A DNA stretch of 58,027 nt. Source: Streptococcus sp. 68. GTDB lineage: Bacteria > Bacillota > Bacilli > Lactobacillales > Streptococcaceae. A program made the position numbers and the translations under genes. The DNA is taken from the NCBI RefSeq assembly GCF_013277415.1, contig NZ_VMMX01000006.1, positions 7,652 through 65,678 on the forward strand, written 5' to 3'. Shown here in pieces: positions 37,145-46,277 of the stretch; positions within the stretch are counted from its first letter, which is position 1; every line of letters starts with the position of its first letter. A model generated the notes under the pieces. The model saw only the letters and a list, made by a program, of their open reading frames with translations, was not told where the DNA came from and made no database searches.

Positions 37145-37369
37145 ATGCTACTGCAACTATTTTCTTTATATTTCGAGAGTTTGATCTTGACCACCATCCT
37201 CGTCCTGATTTTTTTAGGGATTTGGATTGGACTGAGAGCCATGTCGGGAGTTGATAAGACAGCTAAGGCTCGCCAAGCCCATCTCTATGATATGATTATG
37301 ATTGGGGTCTTGGTTGTTCCAGTATTATCCTTTGCGGTTATGAGTTTAATTCTTGTTTTCAAGGCATAA
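37145..37369 (+). CDS. DUF4059 family small membrane protein
   Basis: The start is uncertain (ATG 37133 or 37145); I chose 37145, giving 74 residues beginning MLLQLFSLYFESLILTT. Two hydrophobic helices flank a short polar loop with KARQAHLYD. This size and pattern fit the DUF4059 family found next to trxB in streptococci. The role is unknown; it sits 66 bp before trxB. Confidence 0.8.
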   Translation: MLLQLFSLYFESLILTTILVLIFLGIWIGLRAMSGVDKTAKARQAHLYDMIMIGVLVVPVLSFAVMSLILVFKA

Positions 37370-37434
37370 TCCTTGCTTGATTGACAAGAAAGAGTTAGAA
37401 TAAAGATAGTTACAACAAGAAAGAAGGAATCTAT

Positions 37435-38346
37435 ATGTACGATACTATTATTATAGGTGCTGGACCTGCAGGTATGACTGCAGCCTTGTATGCTGCTCGA
37501 AGCAATCTGAAAGTAGCCTTGATTGAAGGTGGTCTGCCAGGTGGTCAGATGAATAATACATCTGATATTGAAAATTATCCAGGATATGCTAATATTAGTG
37601 GGCCTGAATTGGCTGAAAAGATGTTTGAACCACTTGAAAATCTTGGTGTTGAGCACATTTATGGTTATGTTGGAAATGTCGAAGACCATGGTGATTTTAA
37701 GAAAGTGATTACTGATGACCAAACATATGAAACACGTACAGTTATCGTAGCGACTGGTTCTAAACACCGTCCTTTGGGAGTACCTGGAGAAGAAGAACTG
37801 AACAGTCGTGGTGTTTCTTACTGTGCCGTGTGTGATGGTGCTTTCTTCCGTGACCAAGATTTGTTGGTAGTCGGTGGTGGAGATTCAGCTGTTGAAGAAG
37901 CCCTCTTCTTGACTCGTTTTGCAAAGACTGTTACCATTGTTCACCGTCGTGATCAACTTCGCGCCCAAAAAGTTTTACAAGACCGCGCCTTTGCGAATGA
38001 GAAAATCAGCTTTATCTGGGATTCTGTAGTGAAGGAAATCAAAGGTGAAAACCGAGTAGAATCTGTCGTATTTGAAAATGTGAAAACAGGTCAAGTGACA
38101 GAGAAAGCCTTCGGTGGTGTCTTTATCTATGTTGGCTTGGACCCTCTTAGCGATTTTGTTAAAGGATTGAATATCCAAGATCAGGCAGGATGGATTGTGA
38201 CAGATAACCACATGAAAACTGCAGTTGACGGTATCTTTGCAGTTGGAGATGTTCGTTTGAAAGACCTTCGCCAAGTAACAACAGCAGTTGGAGATGGGGC
38301 TATTGCTGGTCAAGAAGCCTATAAATTTATCACAGAACATAGTTAA
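37435..38346 (+). CDS. trxB: Thioredoxin-disulfide reductase
   Basis: The 303-residue flavoprotein has GAGPAGMTAALYAAR at the N-terminus (FAD), the redox pair CAVC (C130, C133), GGGDSAVEEALFL (NADPH) and the C-terminal GIFAVGDVRLKDLRQVTTAVGDG. It passes electrons from NADPH to thioredoxin. It starts after AAGAAGGAATCTAT and ends at a bidirectional terminator. Confidence 0.96.
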   Translation: MYDTIIIGAGPAGMTAALYAARSNLKVALIEGGLPGGQMNNTSDIENYPGYANISGPELAEKMFEPLENLGVEHIYGYVGNVEDHGDFKKVITDDQTYETRTVIVATGSKHRPLGVPGEEELNSRGVSYCAVCDGAFFRDQDLLVVGGGDSAVEEALFLTRFAKTVTIVHRRDQLRAQKVLQDRAFANEKISFIWDSVVKEIKGENRVESVVFENVKTGQVTEKAFGGVFIYVGLDPLSDFVKGLNIQDQAGWIVTDNHMKTAVDGIFAVGDVRLKDLRQVTTAVGDGAIAGQEAYKFITEHS

Positions 38347-38350
38347 TCAT

Positions 38351-38386
38351 AAAAAAGTTTCCAATCGTATGACTGGAAACTTTTTT
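38351..38386. terminator. Bidirectional terminator between trxB and the rRNA methyltransferase gene
   Basis: A 13-bp perfect stem (38351-38363 with 38374-38386) with A-run and T-run serves both converging genes. Confidence 0.88.
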
Positions 38387-39113
38387 ATAGTCTATTTCGG
38401 AAAACTTCGTACATGAGAATGGCTGCAGCAACACTGGCATTGAGACTTTGAACATGTCCATTCATAGGAATGGTAATCATTTCATCGACCTGTTTTTTGA
38501 TGTTGCTAGAAATGCCTTTTCCTTCATTTCCGATGATGAGGGCGATTTTTCCTTTTGTATTCCACTTGTGGCAAGGAGTACCGTTCATATCCGTTCCAAA
38601 GGTCCAGAAGCCTTCATCCTTGAGTTTGTCTAGAGTTTGGCTTAGGTTGGTCACTCGGGCAATGGGAACGTGTTCAATAGCACCTGTGGCCGTTTTGGCA
38701 ACGACAGGAGTAACTCCGACAGCACGGTGCTTGGGAATGATGACACCTGAAACATTGGTTGCATCGGCCGTTCTCAGGATGGAGCCTAGGTTGTGAGGGT
38801 CAGTTAAGCCATCCAGAATCAATAGAAGTGGATTTTCTTCTTGGCGTGTTTTTGCTAGGATGTGTTCTAATTCGCTATAGGCAAATTCAGATACTCGTAG
38901 AACAAAACCTTGGTGGACAGCACCTTCAGTCATCTCAGAGAGAGATTTTTTTGAAGTCCAAGAAATGGACACCTTCTTTTCTGTAGCCAGTTCTTTGACT
39001 TTCTCAACATTCTTACCTCGGAGATCTTCTTGGAGGTAAAGTTTGTTTCCTGTGTTTGCAAGGAGGGCTTCGGTAACGGCGTGGACGCCATAGACAATAT
39101 CATTTGTTTTCAT
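38385..39113 (-). CDS. rlmB: SpoU/TrmH family RNA 2'-O-methyltransferase (RlmB-like)
   Basis: I start at 39113 (MKTNDIVYGVHAVTEALL, 242 residues). It has the SpoU N-terminal substrate-binding domain and the SPOUT knot motifs LILDGLTDPHNLGSILRTADA, ALIIGNEGKGIS and IPMNGHVQSLNASVAAAILMYEVFR. Close relatives methylate G2251 of 23S rRNA or tRNA. An extended -10 (TGTTATAAT) ends 6 nt before the ATG, so the mRNA is predicted to be leaderless. The gene lies downstream of def on the same strand. Confidence 0.88.
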   Translation of the reverse strand: MKTNDIVYGVHAVTEALLANTGNKLYLQEDLRGKNVEKVKELATEKKVSISWTSKKSLSEMTEGAVHQGFVLRVSEFAYSELEHILAKTRQEENPLLLILDGLTDPHNLGSILRTADATNVSGVIIPKHRAVGVTPVVAKTATGAIEHVPIARVTNLSQTLDKLKDEGFWTFGTDMNGTPCHKWNTKGKIALIIGNEGKGISSNIKKQVDEMITIPMNGHVQSLNASVAAAILMYEVFRNRL

Positions 39114-39119
39114 GCCTCT

Positions 39120-39128
39120 ATTATAACA
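39120..39128 (-). promoter_or_regulatory. Extended -10 promoter of the rRNA methyltransferase gene, overlapping the def terminator region
   Basis: On the minus strand TGTTATAAT is followed by AGAGGC and then ATG. The expected first base of the mRNA is the A of the start codon. The stem of the def terminator (39130-39152) lies just upstream and its T-run merges with the promoter. Confidence 0.6.
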
Positions 39129-39129
39129 C

Positions 39130-39152
39130 AAAACCCCGTCTTGCAACGGGAT
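39130..39152 (-). terminator. def terminator
   Basis: On the minus strand a stem formed by ATCCCGT and ACGGGGT around TGCAAG is followed by TTTTG. It separates def from the methyltransferase gene. Confidence 0.6.
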
Positions 39153-39157
39153 TTTCT

Positions 39158-39769
39158 TTATTCCAAAATCAGTAAACCATCTTTAACTTCAAATGGGTCT
39201 TTTTCATTGATACGGTCGTAAAACATGATTCCGTTGATGTGGTCAATTTCATGCTGAACAACGATGGAGTTGTAGCCTTTGAGTTTGATACGGTGTTTTT
39301 CTCCATCCTTGTCAAAGTAGTCAACAGTAACGCGGGCATGGCGAATAACATAGCCAGGCACGTTGCGGTCAACAGATAGGCAACCTTCTCCTTCACCAAG
39401 AGCAGCGTCTTGAACAGAGTGAGAGACGATTTTTGGATTGTACATAATGGCTTGCAAATCGTAGGCTTCCTCTGGAGTTTCACCTTCTTCAACAATATTA
39501 GGCACCAAAACAGCGATAATGCGTTTTGAGATATCTAACTGGGGAGCAGCCAGTCCAACCCCCCCGCGTAACCCCATCTTTTCAGCCATGACAGGATCTT
39601 GGGAATGTTTGAGGAATTGCATCATCTTTTCGCCAAGGATGATTTCCTGGTCAGACAAGGGAAAAGTGACTTCCTCAGCAACCGCGCGTAGAGTAGGATT
39701 CCCTTCGCGGATAATATCGTTCATATCAATTAAGTGAGCAGCTTTTGTAATACGTTCTATAGCAGACAT
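39158..39769 (-). CDS. def: Peptide deformylase
   Basis: The start at 39769 ([10 protein letters not shown], 203 residues) follows AAAGGAGAGAAA. All three metal-site motifs are intact: GVGLAAPQ (70-77), EGCLS (Cys130), and HEIDH (173-177). It removes the formyl group from nascent proteins. The length, with an insertion between motifs 1 and 2, fits the Gram-positive type 2 enzyme. Confidence 0.97.
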   Translation of the reverse strand: MSAIERITKAAHLIDMNDIIREGNPTLRAVAEEVTFPLSDQEIILGEKMMQFLKHSQDPVMAEKMGLRGGVGLAAPQLDISKRIIAVLVPNIVEEGETPEEAYDLQAIMYNPKIVSHSVQDAALGEGEGCLSVDRNVPGYVIRHARVTVDYFDKDGEKHRIKLKGYNSIVVQHEIDHINGIMFYDRINEKDPFEVKDGLLILE

Positions 39770-39943
39770 TTTCTCTCCTTTCATTACCTCTACATGATAA
39801 CACAAAATGACAAGGATTGAAAGTATTATAGCCTTTAGGATTTATAGAAAATAGATAGGATGTTCAATTCAATTGTGAAAGAAATACTTATCTGTGATAT
39901 AATAAAAAGAAAAGGCTTGCATAAGAAAGTAGGGAGAATGAAG

Positions 39944-41263
39944 ATGCAAAGAAGACAAGATAGAAATCAGGGTGGTTTAGCTTTTCGTTTTATGAAGGGC
40001 TTGGTAAACTTTTTTAGGAGTTATCGCAAGTGGAGCAATAAAGGATTTGTGGCGGTACTCTTGCTAGCAGTTGCTTTATCAATGGGCTTGGTCTTGTTGT
40101 TTGAAAGTTTCCAAGGCATGCCTCTGACCAGTCAAAAACGAGATACTATTTCTCAAGAGGGGACTAAGCAAAAGTCTCAGGAGCAGGAAGAGGAAAAAAC
40201 TGCCAGAATTATGGCCAACGGAGATTTGCTCTACCACGATGGACTTTTCTTTTCAGCTAAAAAAGAAGACGGTACCTATGACTTTCATGAGAATTTTGAG
40301 TATGTGACGCCTTGGCTCAAGCAAGCAGATTTAGCTATTGGTGATTTTGAAGGAACCATCAATAAGGATCATTATTTAGCGGGTTATCCTCTCTTTAATG
40401 CTCCTGCTGAAGTTATGGATGCCATTAAGGATGCAGGTTATCATGTGCTGGATTTAGCTCATAATCATATTTTGGATTCGCAAATTGAGGGAGTTATTTC
40501 AACGGCCGATATTATTGAGAAAGCTGGAATCACTCCAATCGGAGTTTATACGCATGAACCACGTGATCAGGCTCCGCTGGTCATTAAGGAAGTGAATGGT
40601 ATCAAGGTTGCTCTTTTGGCCTATTCCTATGGTTTCAATGGAATTGAGCAGTATATTTCTCAGGAAGACTATAATCGTTATCTTTCAGATTTAAACGAAG
40701 ATAAGATGAAGGATGAAATTGAACGGGCAGAGAAGGAAGCAGATATCACCATTATCATGCCTCAGATGGGTGTTGAGTATCGATTGGAACCAACTGAGGA
40801 ACAAAAAGCTCTTTATCACAAGATGATTGATTGGGGAGCGGATATCATCTTTGGAGGGCATCCTCACGTTGTTGAACCATCTGAAACGGTTGAAAAAGAT
40901 GGGGATAAGAAACTCATTATTTATTCAATGGGGAACTTCATTTCCAATCAACGGATTGAATCTATGGGAGATGAAGAAAATGCTAAGTGGACTGAACGGG
41001 GTGTTCTTATGGACGTGACCATTAAGAAGAAGGATAGAAAAACAACTATCGGAACAGCTAAAGCTCATCCTACTTGGGTCAATCGAACACCAAAGGGAAC
41101 CTTTTCACCAGAAGGCTATCCTTTATATCATTACCAAACCTATATCTTAGAAGATTTTATCGAGGGTGGCAGTCATCGTGATCAATTAGATGAAGCGACT
41201 AAGGAACGAATTGATACAGCCTATAAAGAAATGAACGAACATGTGGGATTGAAGTGGGATTAG
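39944..41263 (+). CDS. CapA family protein (poly-gamma-glutamate synthesis-like, metallophosphatase fold), membrane-anchored
   Basis: I start at ATG 39944 (439 residues), 8 nt after AGGGAG; an ATG two codons earlier leaves too little space. One membrane helix (about 30-55) anchors an extracellular domain: MANGDLLYHD, DFEGTINKDHYLAGYPLFNAPAE, DLAHNHILD (the NHxxD core), MGVEYRLEPTEEQ, and FGGHPHVVEP are the CapA signatures related to calcineurin-like phosphatases. In Bacillus CapA is needed for capsule polymer export; in streptococci without that polymer the role is unknown. An extended -10 (TGATATAAT) lies about 40 nt upstream. Confidence 0.88.
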   Translation: MQRRQDRNQGGLAFRFMKGLVNFFRSYRKWSNKGFVAVLLLAVALSMGLVLLFESFQGMPLTSQKRDTISQEGTKQKSQEQEEEKTARIMANGDLLYHDGLFFSAKKEDGTYDFHENFEYVTPWLKQADLAIGDFEGTINKDHYLAGYPLFNAPAEVMDAIKDAGYHVLDLAHNHILDSQIEGVISTADIIEKAGITPIGVYTHEPRDQAPLVIKEVNGIKVALLAYSYGFNGIEQYISQEDYNRYLSDLNEDKMKDEIERAEKEADITIIMPQMGVEYRLEPTEEQKALYHKMIDWGADIIFGGHPHVVEPSETVEKDGDKKLIIYSMGNFISNQRIESMGDEENAKWTERGVLMDVTIKKKDRKTTIGTAKAHPTWVNRTPKGTFSPEGYPLYHYQTYILEDFIEGGSHRDQLDEATKERIDTAYKEMNEHVGLKWD

Positions 41264-41284
41264 TTTGAATCCAGAGGAAAGTAA

Positions 41285-42112
41285 ATGACGATTAAAGTAA
41301 TTGCGACAGATATGGATGGAACCTTGCTGGATGCTAGAGGCCAGCTGGATCTCCCACGATTGGAAAAGATTTTAGATCAGTTGGATAAAAGGGGCATTCG
41401 TTTTGTTATCGCGACGGGCAATGAAATTCACCGCATGAGGCAACTACTGAGGTACTTGGTGAATCGAGTGGTTCTGGTTGTTGCTAACGGTGCTCGTATT
41501 TTTGAAAACAATGAACTGATTCAGGCTCAGACATGGGATGACGCCATTGTCGATAAGGCTTTGGCTCATTTCAAGGGTCGAGCGTGTCAGGACCAGTTTG
41601 TGGTAACGGGGATGAAGGGTGGTTTTGTCAAAGAAGGTACTATTTTTACAGACCTTGAAAGTTTTATGACTCCAGAAATGATTGAAAAATTCTACCAACG
41701 GATGCAATTTGTGGATGAGTTAATATCTGACCTCTTTGGTGGTGTTCTCAAGATGAGTATGGTTGTTGGTGAGGAACGTTTGAGTTCGGTTTTGGAAGAA
41801 ATCAATGACCTCTTTGATGGCCGTGTTCGTGCTGTATCGAGTGGCTATGGTTGCATTGATATCCTTCAAGCTGGGATTCATAAAGCATGGGGCTTGGAAG
41901 AATTACTCAAGCGTTGGGACTTGAACCCCCAACAAATTATGGCTTTTGGTGACAGTGAAAATGATGTTGAAATGCTTGAAATGGCTGGAATTGCCTATGC
42001 GATGGAAAATGCTGATGATAAGGCCAAAGCTGTGGCGACTGCTCTAGCACCAGCCAACAGCCAAGGAGGAGTTTACCAAGTCTTGGAAAACTGGTTAGAA
42101 AAAGGAGAATGA
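41285..42112 (+). CDS. Cof-type HAD-IIB family hydrolase
   Basis: The 275-residue protein has the HAD motif I DMDGTLL (Asp9 and Asp11), motif II at FVIATGNE, the type IIB cap in the middle, and motif IV GDSENDVEMLEMAGIAYAMENA. It is a cytosolic sugar-phosphate or nucleotide phosphatase of unknown substrate. It follows the CapA-like gene by 21 bp and precedes the SGNH hydrolase gene by 1 bp. Confidence 0.92.
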   Translation: MTIKVIATDMDGTLLDARGQLDLPRLEKILDQLDKRGIRFVIATGNEIHRMRQLLRYLVNRVVLVVANGARIFENNELIQAQTWDDAIVDKALAHFKGRACQDQFVVTGMKGGFVKEGTIFTDLESFMTPEMIEKFYQRMQFVDELISDLFGGVLKMSMVVGEERLSSVLEEINDLFDGRVRAVSSGYGCIDILQAGIHKAWGLEELLKRWDLNPQQIMAFGDSENDVEMLEMAGIAYAMENADDKAKAVATALAPANSQGGVYQVLENWLEKGE

Positions 42113-42113
42113 A

Positions 42114-42749
42114 GTGGCAGTACAGTTATTAGAAAATTGGCTCCTAAAGGAACAAGGTAAAATTCAAACCAAGTATCGTCACCTAAATCAAGTTTCTGTT
42201 ATAGAGCCAGATGTTCTTTTTATTGGGGATTCCATTGTTGAATATTATCCTCTGCAGGAACTATTCGGGACTTCGAAGACAATTGTCAATCGAGGAATTC
42301 GTGGCTATCAGACAGGACTGTTATTAGAGAATCTAGATGCGCATCTGTACGGTGGGGCAGTAGATAAAATTGTCCTTTTGATTGGGACAAATGATGTCGG
42401 AAAAGATGTGCCTGTGAATGAGACTCTCAATAATCTCGAAGCTATCATACAGTCTATTGCTTGCGATTATCCATTAACTGAGATTAAATTGCTTTCTATT
42501 TTGCCAGTCAATGAGGGAGAGGAGTACAAGCAGACAGTCTATATCCGCACGAATGAAAAAATTCAGAATTGGAATCAAGCCTATCAAGAACTTGCCTCTG
42601 CCTATATGCAGGTGGACTTTGTGCCAGTTTTTGATAGTTTGACAGACCAAGCAGGCCAACTCAAAAAAGACTATACAACTGATGGGCTGCACCTCAGTGT
42701 TGCCGGTTATCAGGTTTTGACCAAAGCTTTGAAAGACTATCTTTACTAA
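42114..42749 (+). CDS. SGNH/GDSL hydrolase family esterase
   Basis: The 211-residue protein starts with GTG after AAAAAGGAGAATGAA. The SGNH blocks are visible: FIGDSIVEYY (catalytic Ser), RGIRGYQTGLLL (Gly), LLIGTNDVGKD (Asn) and TDGLHLSVAGYQVL (Asp/His). It resembles platelet-activating-factor acetylhydrolase-like esterases. No signal peptide is seen. It is tightly packed after the HAD gene. Confidence 0.9.
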   Translation: MAVQLLENWLLKEQGKIQTKYRHLNQVSVIEPDVLFIGDSIVEYYPLQELFGTSKTIVNRGIRGYQTGLLLENLDAHLYGGAVDKIVLLIGTNDVGKDVPVNETLNNLEAIIQSIACDYPLTEIKLLSILPVNEGEEYKQTVYIRTNEKIQNWNQAYQELASAYMQVDFVPVFDSLTDQAGQLKKDYTTDGLHLSVAGYQVLTKALKDYLY

Positions 42750-42832
42750 ATAGCTAAATAATGTTAAATTTGAGCATAATATCTTGTAAAAAATTCTAAA
42801 ATCCTTTAAAATAAAAAGTGACGGAGGAATTT

Positions 42833-43558
42833 ATGAATGTAAATCAGATTGTACGGATTATTCCTACTTTAAAAGTTAATAATAGAAAATTAAATGAAAC
42901 ATTTTATATTGAAACCCTTGGTATGAAGGTCTTGTTAGAGGAGTCAGCCTTTCTGTCACTAGGTGATCAAACAGGTCTTGAGAAGCTGGTTTTGGAAGAA
43001 GCTCCCAGTATGCGTACTCGTAAGGTAGAGGGAAGAAAAAAACTGGCCAGATTGATTATCAAGGTGGAAAATCCCTTGGAAATCGAAGGACTCTTATCTA
43101 AGACAGATTCGATTCATCGATTATATAAGGGGCAAAATGGCTACGCTTTTGAAATTTTTTCACCAGAAGATGATTTGATTTTGATTCATGCGGAAGATGA
43201 CAGAGCAAGTCTAGTAGAAGTAGGAGAAAAGCCAGAATTTCAAACAGATCTGGAGTCAATTTCTTTAAGTAAATTTGAGATTTCTATGGAATTACATCTC
43301 CCAACTGATGTCGATAGTTTCTTGGAGTCATCTGAAGTTGGAGAATCACTTGATTTTATCCCAGCTCAGGGTCAAGATTTGACTGTGAACAATACGGTTA
43401 CTTGGGACTTATCTATGCTCAAGTTCTTGGTCAATGAACTAGATATAGCAAGTCTTCGCCAGAAATTTGAGTCTACCGAATATTTTATTCCTAAGTCTGA
43501 AAAATTCTTCCTTGGAAAAGATAGAAATAATGTTGAATTGTGGTTTGAAGAAGTATGA
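42833..43558 (+). CDS. cppA: CppA family protein (C3-degrading proteinase homologue)
   Basis: I start at 42833 (MNVNQIVRIIPTLKVN, 241 residues), 6 nt after GGAGGAA. The N-terminal half resembles a glyoxalase/bleomycin-resistance fold (NETFYIETLGMKVLLEE), the C-terminal half the CppA-specific region. The family was named for degradation of human complement C3 by pneumococcal CppA, though no signal peptide is present here. Its stop overlaps the next gene's start by 4 bp. Confidence 0.85.
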   Translation: MNVNQIVRIIPTLKVNNRKLNETFYIETLGMKVLLEESAFLSLGDQTGLEKLVLEEAPSMRTRKVEGRKKLARLIIKVENPLEIEGLLSKTDSIHRLYKGQNGYAFEIFSPEDDLILIHAEDDRASLVEVGEKPEFQTDLESISLSKFEISMELHLPTDVDSFLESSEVGESLDFIPAQGQDLTVNNTVTWDLSMLKFLVNELDIASLRQKFESTEYFIPKSEKFFLGKDRNNVELWFEEV

Positions 43559-44490
43559 AGCGGACCAAGATTATTAAAAAAATAGAAGAACAAATCGAGG
43601 CAGGGATTTATCCCGGAGCCTCTTTTGCATATTTTAAGGACAATCAATGGACGGAGGTCTATTTAGGCCAGAGGGACCCAGAGCATGGCTTGCAGACAGA
43701 GGCAGGACTTGTTTATGACCTAGCTAGTGTCAGCAAGGTTGTTGGGGTTGGTACTGTTTTTACCTTCTTGTGGGAAAAAGGTCAATTGGATATTGACAGA
43801 CCGGTAATAGATTTTTTACCTGAGAGTGATTATCCAGACATCACTATTCGCCAGCTCTTAACCCATGCTACGGATCTTGATCCGTTTATTCTCAATCGTG
43901 ATCTTTTAACAGCTTCTGAATTAAAGGAAGCGATGTTTCATCTCAATAGACGAAATCAGCCAGCCTTTCTTTATTCGGATGTCCATTTTTTGCTTTTGGG
44001 CTTTATTTTGGAAAGAATCTTTAATCAAGACTTGGATGTGATTTTACAAGAACAAGTCTGGAATCTTTGGGGAATGAATGAAACCCAGTTTGGGCCGGTT
44101 GAGCTTGCTGTTCCAACAGTCAGAGGTGTAGAGGCAGGTCTGGTACATGATCCCAAGGCTCGCCTCCTGGGCAGACATGCAGGTAGTGCTGGTTTGTTTT
44201 CGACTGTAAAGGATTTACAAATCTTTTTAGAACACTATTTAGCAGATGATTTTGCAAGAGATTTGAGTCAAAATTTTTCTCCTTTGGATGATAAGGAACG
44301 TTCTTTGGCATGGAATTTGGAGGGAGATTGGCTAGACCATACGGGCTATACGGGTACCTTTATCATGTGGAATCGTCAGAAGCAAGAAGCGGCCATTTTC
44401 CTATCGAATCGTACCTATGAAAAGGATGAGAGGGCTCAGTGGATTATAGACCGCAATCAAGTGATGGACTTGATTCGTAAAGAAGAGTAA
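43555..44490 (+). CDS. Serine hydrolase, beta-lactamase/class C family
   Basis: The 311-residue protein has ASVSKVV (SxxK catalytic pair), YSDVHF (the YxN-like motif, here YSD), and LDHTGYTGTFI near the C-terminus (HTG in place of KTG). This set is typical of class C beta-lactamase-like esterases or peptidases. There is no signal peptide, so it is probably not a drug-resistance enzyme. It overlaps cppA by 4 bp and precedes the EamA gene by 8 bp. Confidence 0.88.
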   Translation: MKRTKIIKKIEEQIEAGIYPGASFAYFKDNQWTEVYLGQRDPEHGLQTEAGLVYDLASVSKVVGVGTVFTFLWEKGQLDIDRPVIDFLPESDYPDITIRQLLTHATDLDPFILNRDLLTASELKEAMFHLNRRNQPAFLYSDVHFLLLGFILERIFNQDLDVILQEQVWNLWGMNETQFGPVELAVPTVRGVEAGLVHDPKARLLGRHAGSAGLFSTVKDLQIFLEHYLADDFARDLSQNFSPLDDKERSLAWNLEGDWLDHTGYTGTFIMWNRQKQEAAIFLSNRTYEKDERAQWIIDRNQVMDLIRKEE

Positions 44491-44498
44491 GGAGAGAC

Positions 44499-45395
44499 AT
44501 GTCAAACAGTTTAAAAGGGACTTTATTAACAGTTGTGGCTGGGATTGCTTGGGGCTTGTCAGGAACGAGTGGCCAATACCTGATGGCACACGGAATTTCG
44601 GCTTTGGTCTTGACCAACTTGCGTCTTTTAATCGCCGGTGGGATTCTTATGCTCTTGGCTTATGCTACTGCAAAGGATAAAATGCTGACCTTTTTAAAGG
44701 ATAGAAAGAGTTTGCTGCCTCTTCTTCTTTTTGCTCTAATTGGTCTATTTCTCAACCAATTTGCCTATCTAACCGCTATTCAGGAGACCAATGCAGGAAC
44801 CGCAACAGTGCTTCAGTATGTTTGTCCTGTCGGGATTTTGATTTATAGCTGTATCAAGGATAAGGTGGCGCCAACACTGGGAGAGATTGTTTCTATCATA
44901 TTAGCCATTGGAGGAACCTTCCTGATCGCCACTCATGGGCAGTTAGACCAGTTATCTATGACACCTGCAGGTCTGTTCTGGGGGCTCTTTTCTGCTCTGA
45001 CTTACGCCATGTATATCATTTTGCCCATAGCCTTGATTAAGAAGTGGGGGAGCAGTTTGGTCATTGGTGTGGGAATGGTCATAGCAGGTTTGGTCGCCCT
45101 TCCTTTTACAGGGGTTCTACAGGCCGCTATCCCGACTAGTCTTGATTTTCTCCTTGCTTTTGCGGGTATTATTCTTATCGGAACTGTCTTTGCCTATACA
45201 GCTTTCCTTAAAGGAGCCAGTCTGATAGGACCGGTCAAGTCAAGCTTGTTGGCTTCAATTGAGCCAATATCGGCGGTTTTCTTTGCCTTCTTAATCATGA
45301 ATGAACAATTTTATCCCATTGATTTTCTTGGTATGGCAATGATATTGTTTGCTGTAACTCTGATTTCGTTGAAAGATTTACTCTTAGAAAAATAA
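44499..45395 (+). CDS. EamA/DMT family transporter
   Basis: The 298-residue protein has ten predicted helices in two EamA halves; AGIAWGLSGTSGQYL, the first-half end VLQYVCPVGILIY, and the second-half ASIEPISAVFFAFLIMNE are the typical signatures. It exports or imports a small metabolite such as an amino acid or nucleotide sugar; not fixed by sequence. It starts after AAGGAGAGAC and ends at a terminator. Confidence 0.92.
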   Translation: MSNSLKGTLLTVVAGIAWGLSGTSGQYLMAHGISALVLTNLRLLIAGGILMLLAYATAKDKMLTFLKDRKSLLPLLLFALIGLFLNQFAYLTAIQETNAGTATVLQYVCPVGILIYSCIKDKVAPTLGEIVSIILAIGGTFLIATHGQLDQLSMTPAGLFWGLFSALTYAMYIILPIALIKKWGSSLVIGVGMVIAGLVALPFTGVLQAAIPTSLDFLLAFAGIILIGTVFAYTAFLKGASLIGPVKSSLLASIEPISAVFFAFLIMNEQFYPIDFLGMAMILFAVTLISLKDLLLEK

Positions 45396-45400
45396 AAAAG

Positions 45401-45428
45401 ACTCTTTGTCCGTGACAGAGAGTTTTTG
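45401..45428 (+). terminator. Terminator after the EamA transporter gene
   Basis: Stem ACTCTTTGTC / GACAGAGAGT (45401-45410, 45414-45423, one mismatch), loop CGT, then TTTTT; it may also serve the converging GntR gene. Confidence 0.8.
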
Positions 45429-45437
45429 CGTAGTAAT

Positions 45438-46136
45438 CTAATTATTTTCAAGATAAAATTCAAAACGTTCGCCTACATATTGACTTTTTACGTATTCAAA
45501 AGCAGTACCATCTTCTAGGTAAGAAACCTGAGTTAAACCAAGAATAGCATGTCCTTTTTCAACTTCCAAATAGTGGGCAATTTTTTCTTTAGCAAGGCGA
45601 GCATAGATGGTCTGATGTGATTTACCGATACGGTAGCCGTGTTTTTGTAGAGTCTGGAAGAAATGGCTAGTGATTTCTTCTTTTTTAAAGTCCTTAATGA
45701 ATTTCTCAGGAATAGAAGCAACTTCATAAACCAGAGGGACTTGGTCGGCATAGCGGACCCGTTCCATTCGGATAATATTTTCCGTTGGAGAAATGCCTAA
45801 CTTGGCAACTTCCTGCTCATTGGGAATGGTTTTTCTGTAGGAAATGAGCTGGCTAGAGGGTACTTTACCTTGGGACTTAACAATTTCAGTAAAACTGGTT
45901 GTCCCTCGCATCTTTTCTTGTACACGTGTACTGGATACAAAGGTGCCGCTTCCTACACGGCGCTCTAAGACGCCTTCTTCGACTAATAGAGATACGGCTT
46001 GGCGGAGGGTCATGCGGCTGACCGCAAACTGCTCTGCTAAATCTCGTTCACTGGGAAGCCTCTCCCCAATAGCCCAACGATGTTCGTCAATATCCTTTTT
46101 AATCTGATCATGGATTTTCATATAAGCGGGTAGCAT
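45438..46136 (-). CDS. GntR family (HutC/UTRA type) transcriptional regulator
   Basis: I prefer ATG 46136 (232 residues, MLPAYMKIHDQIKKDI) over GTG 46145. The winged-helix domain carries LPSERDLAEQFAVSRMTLRQAVSLLVEEGVLERR, and the UTRA effector domain follows (ISYRKTIPNEQEVAKLGI... and YEVASIP, YLEDGTAFEYVKSQY). Such regulators sense a sugar phosphate or similar ligand. It stands alone between eamA and guaA, facing away from guaA, so its target is not clear from context. Confidence 0.9.
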   Translation of the reverse strand: MLPAYMKIHDQIKKDIDEHRWAIGERLPSERDLAEQFAVSRMTLRQAVSLLVEEGVLERRVGSGTFVSSTRVQEKMRGTTSFTEIVKSQGKVPSSQLISYRKTIPNEQEVAKLGISPTENIIRMERVRYADQVPLVYEVASIPEKFIKDFKKEEITSHFFQTLQKHGYRIGKSHQTIYARLAKEKIAHYLEVEKGHAILGLTQVSYLEDGTAFEYVKSQYVGERFEFYLENN

Positions 46137-46277
46137 ATTTTTCACTTCATTTCTATCTTTTCTCTATTGTACCCTAATAAACTAGAAAAAGTCAATCTTC
46201 GCCTTGTTTAGTTGGTAATTCACCCTTATTTGTGATAGAATATTGAAAAAAGATATTTCTTTTGAGAAAGGAAAAAG

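Noticed and set aside
42479..42699. Antisense frames over the SGNH hydrolase
   Set aside because: Opposite a well-supported gene, no start signal and no homology that I recognise.
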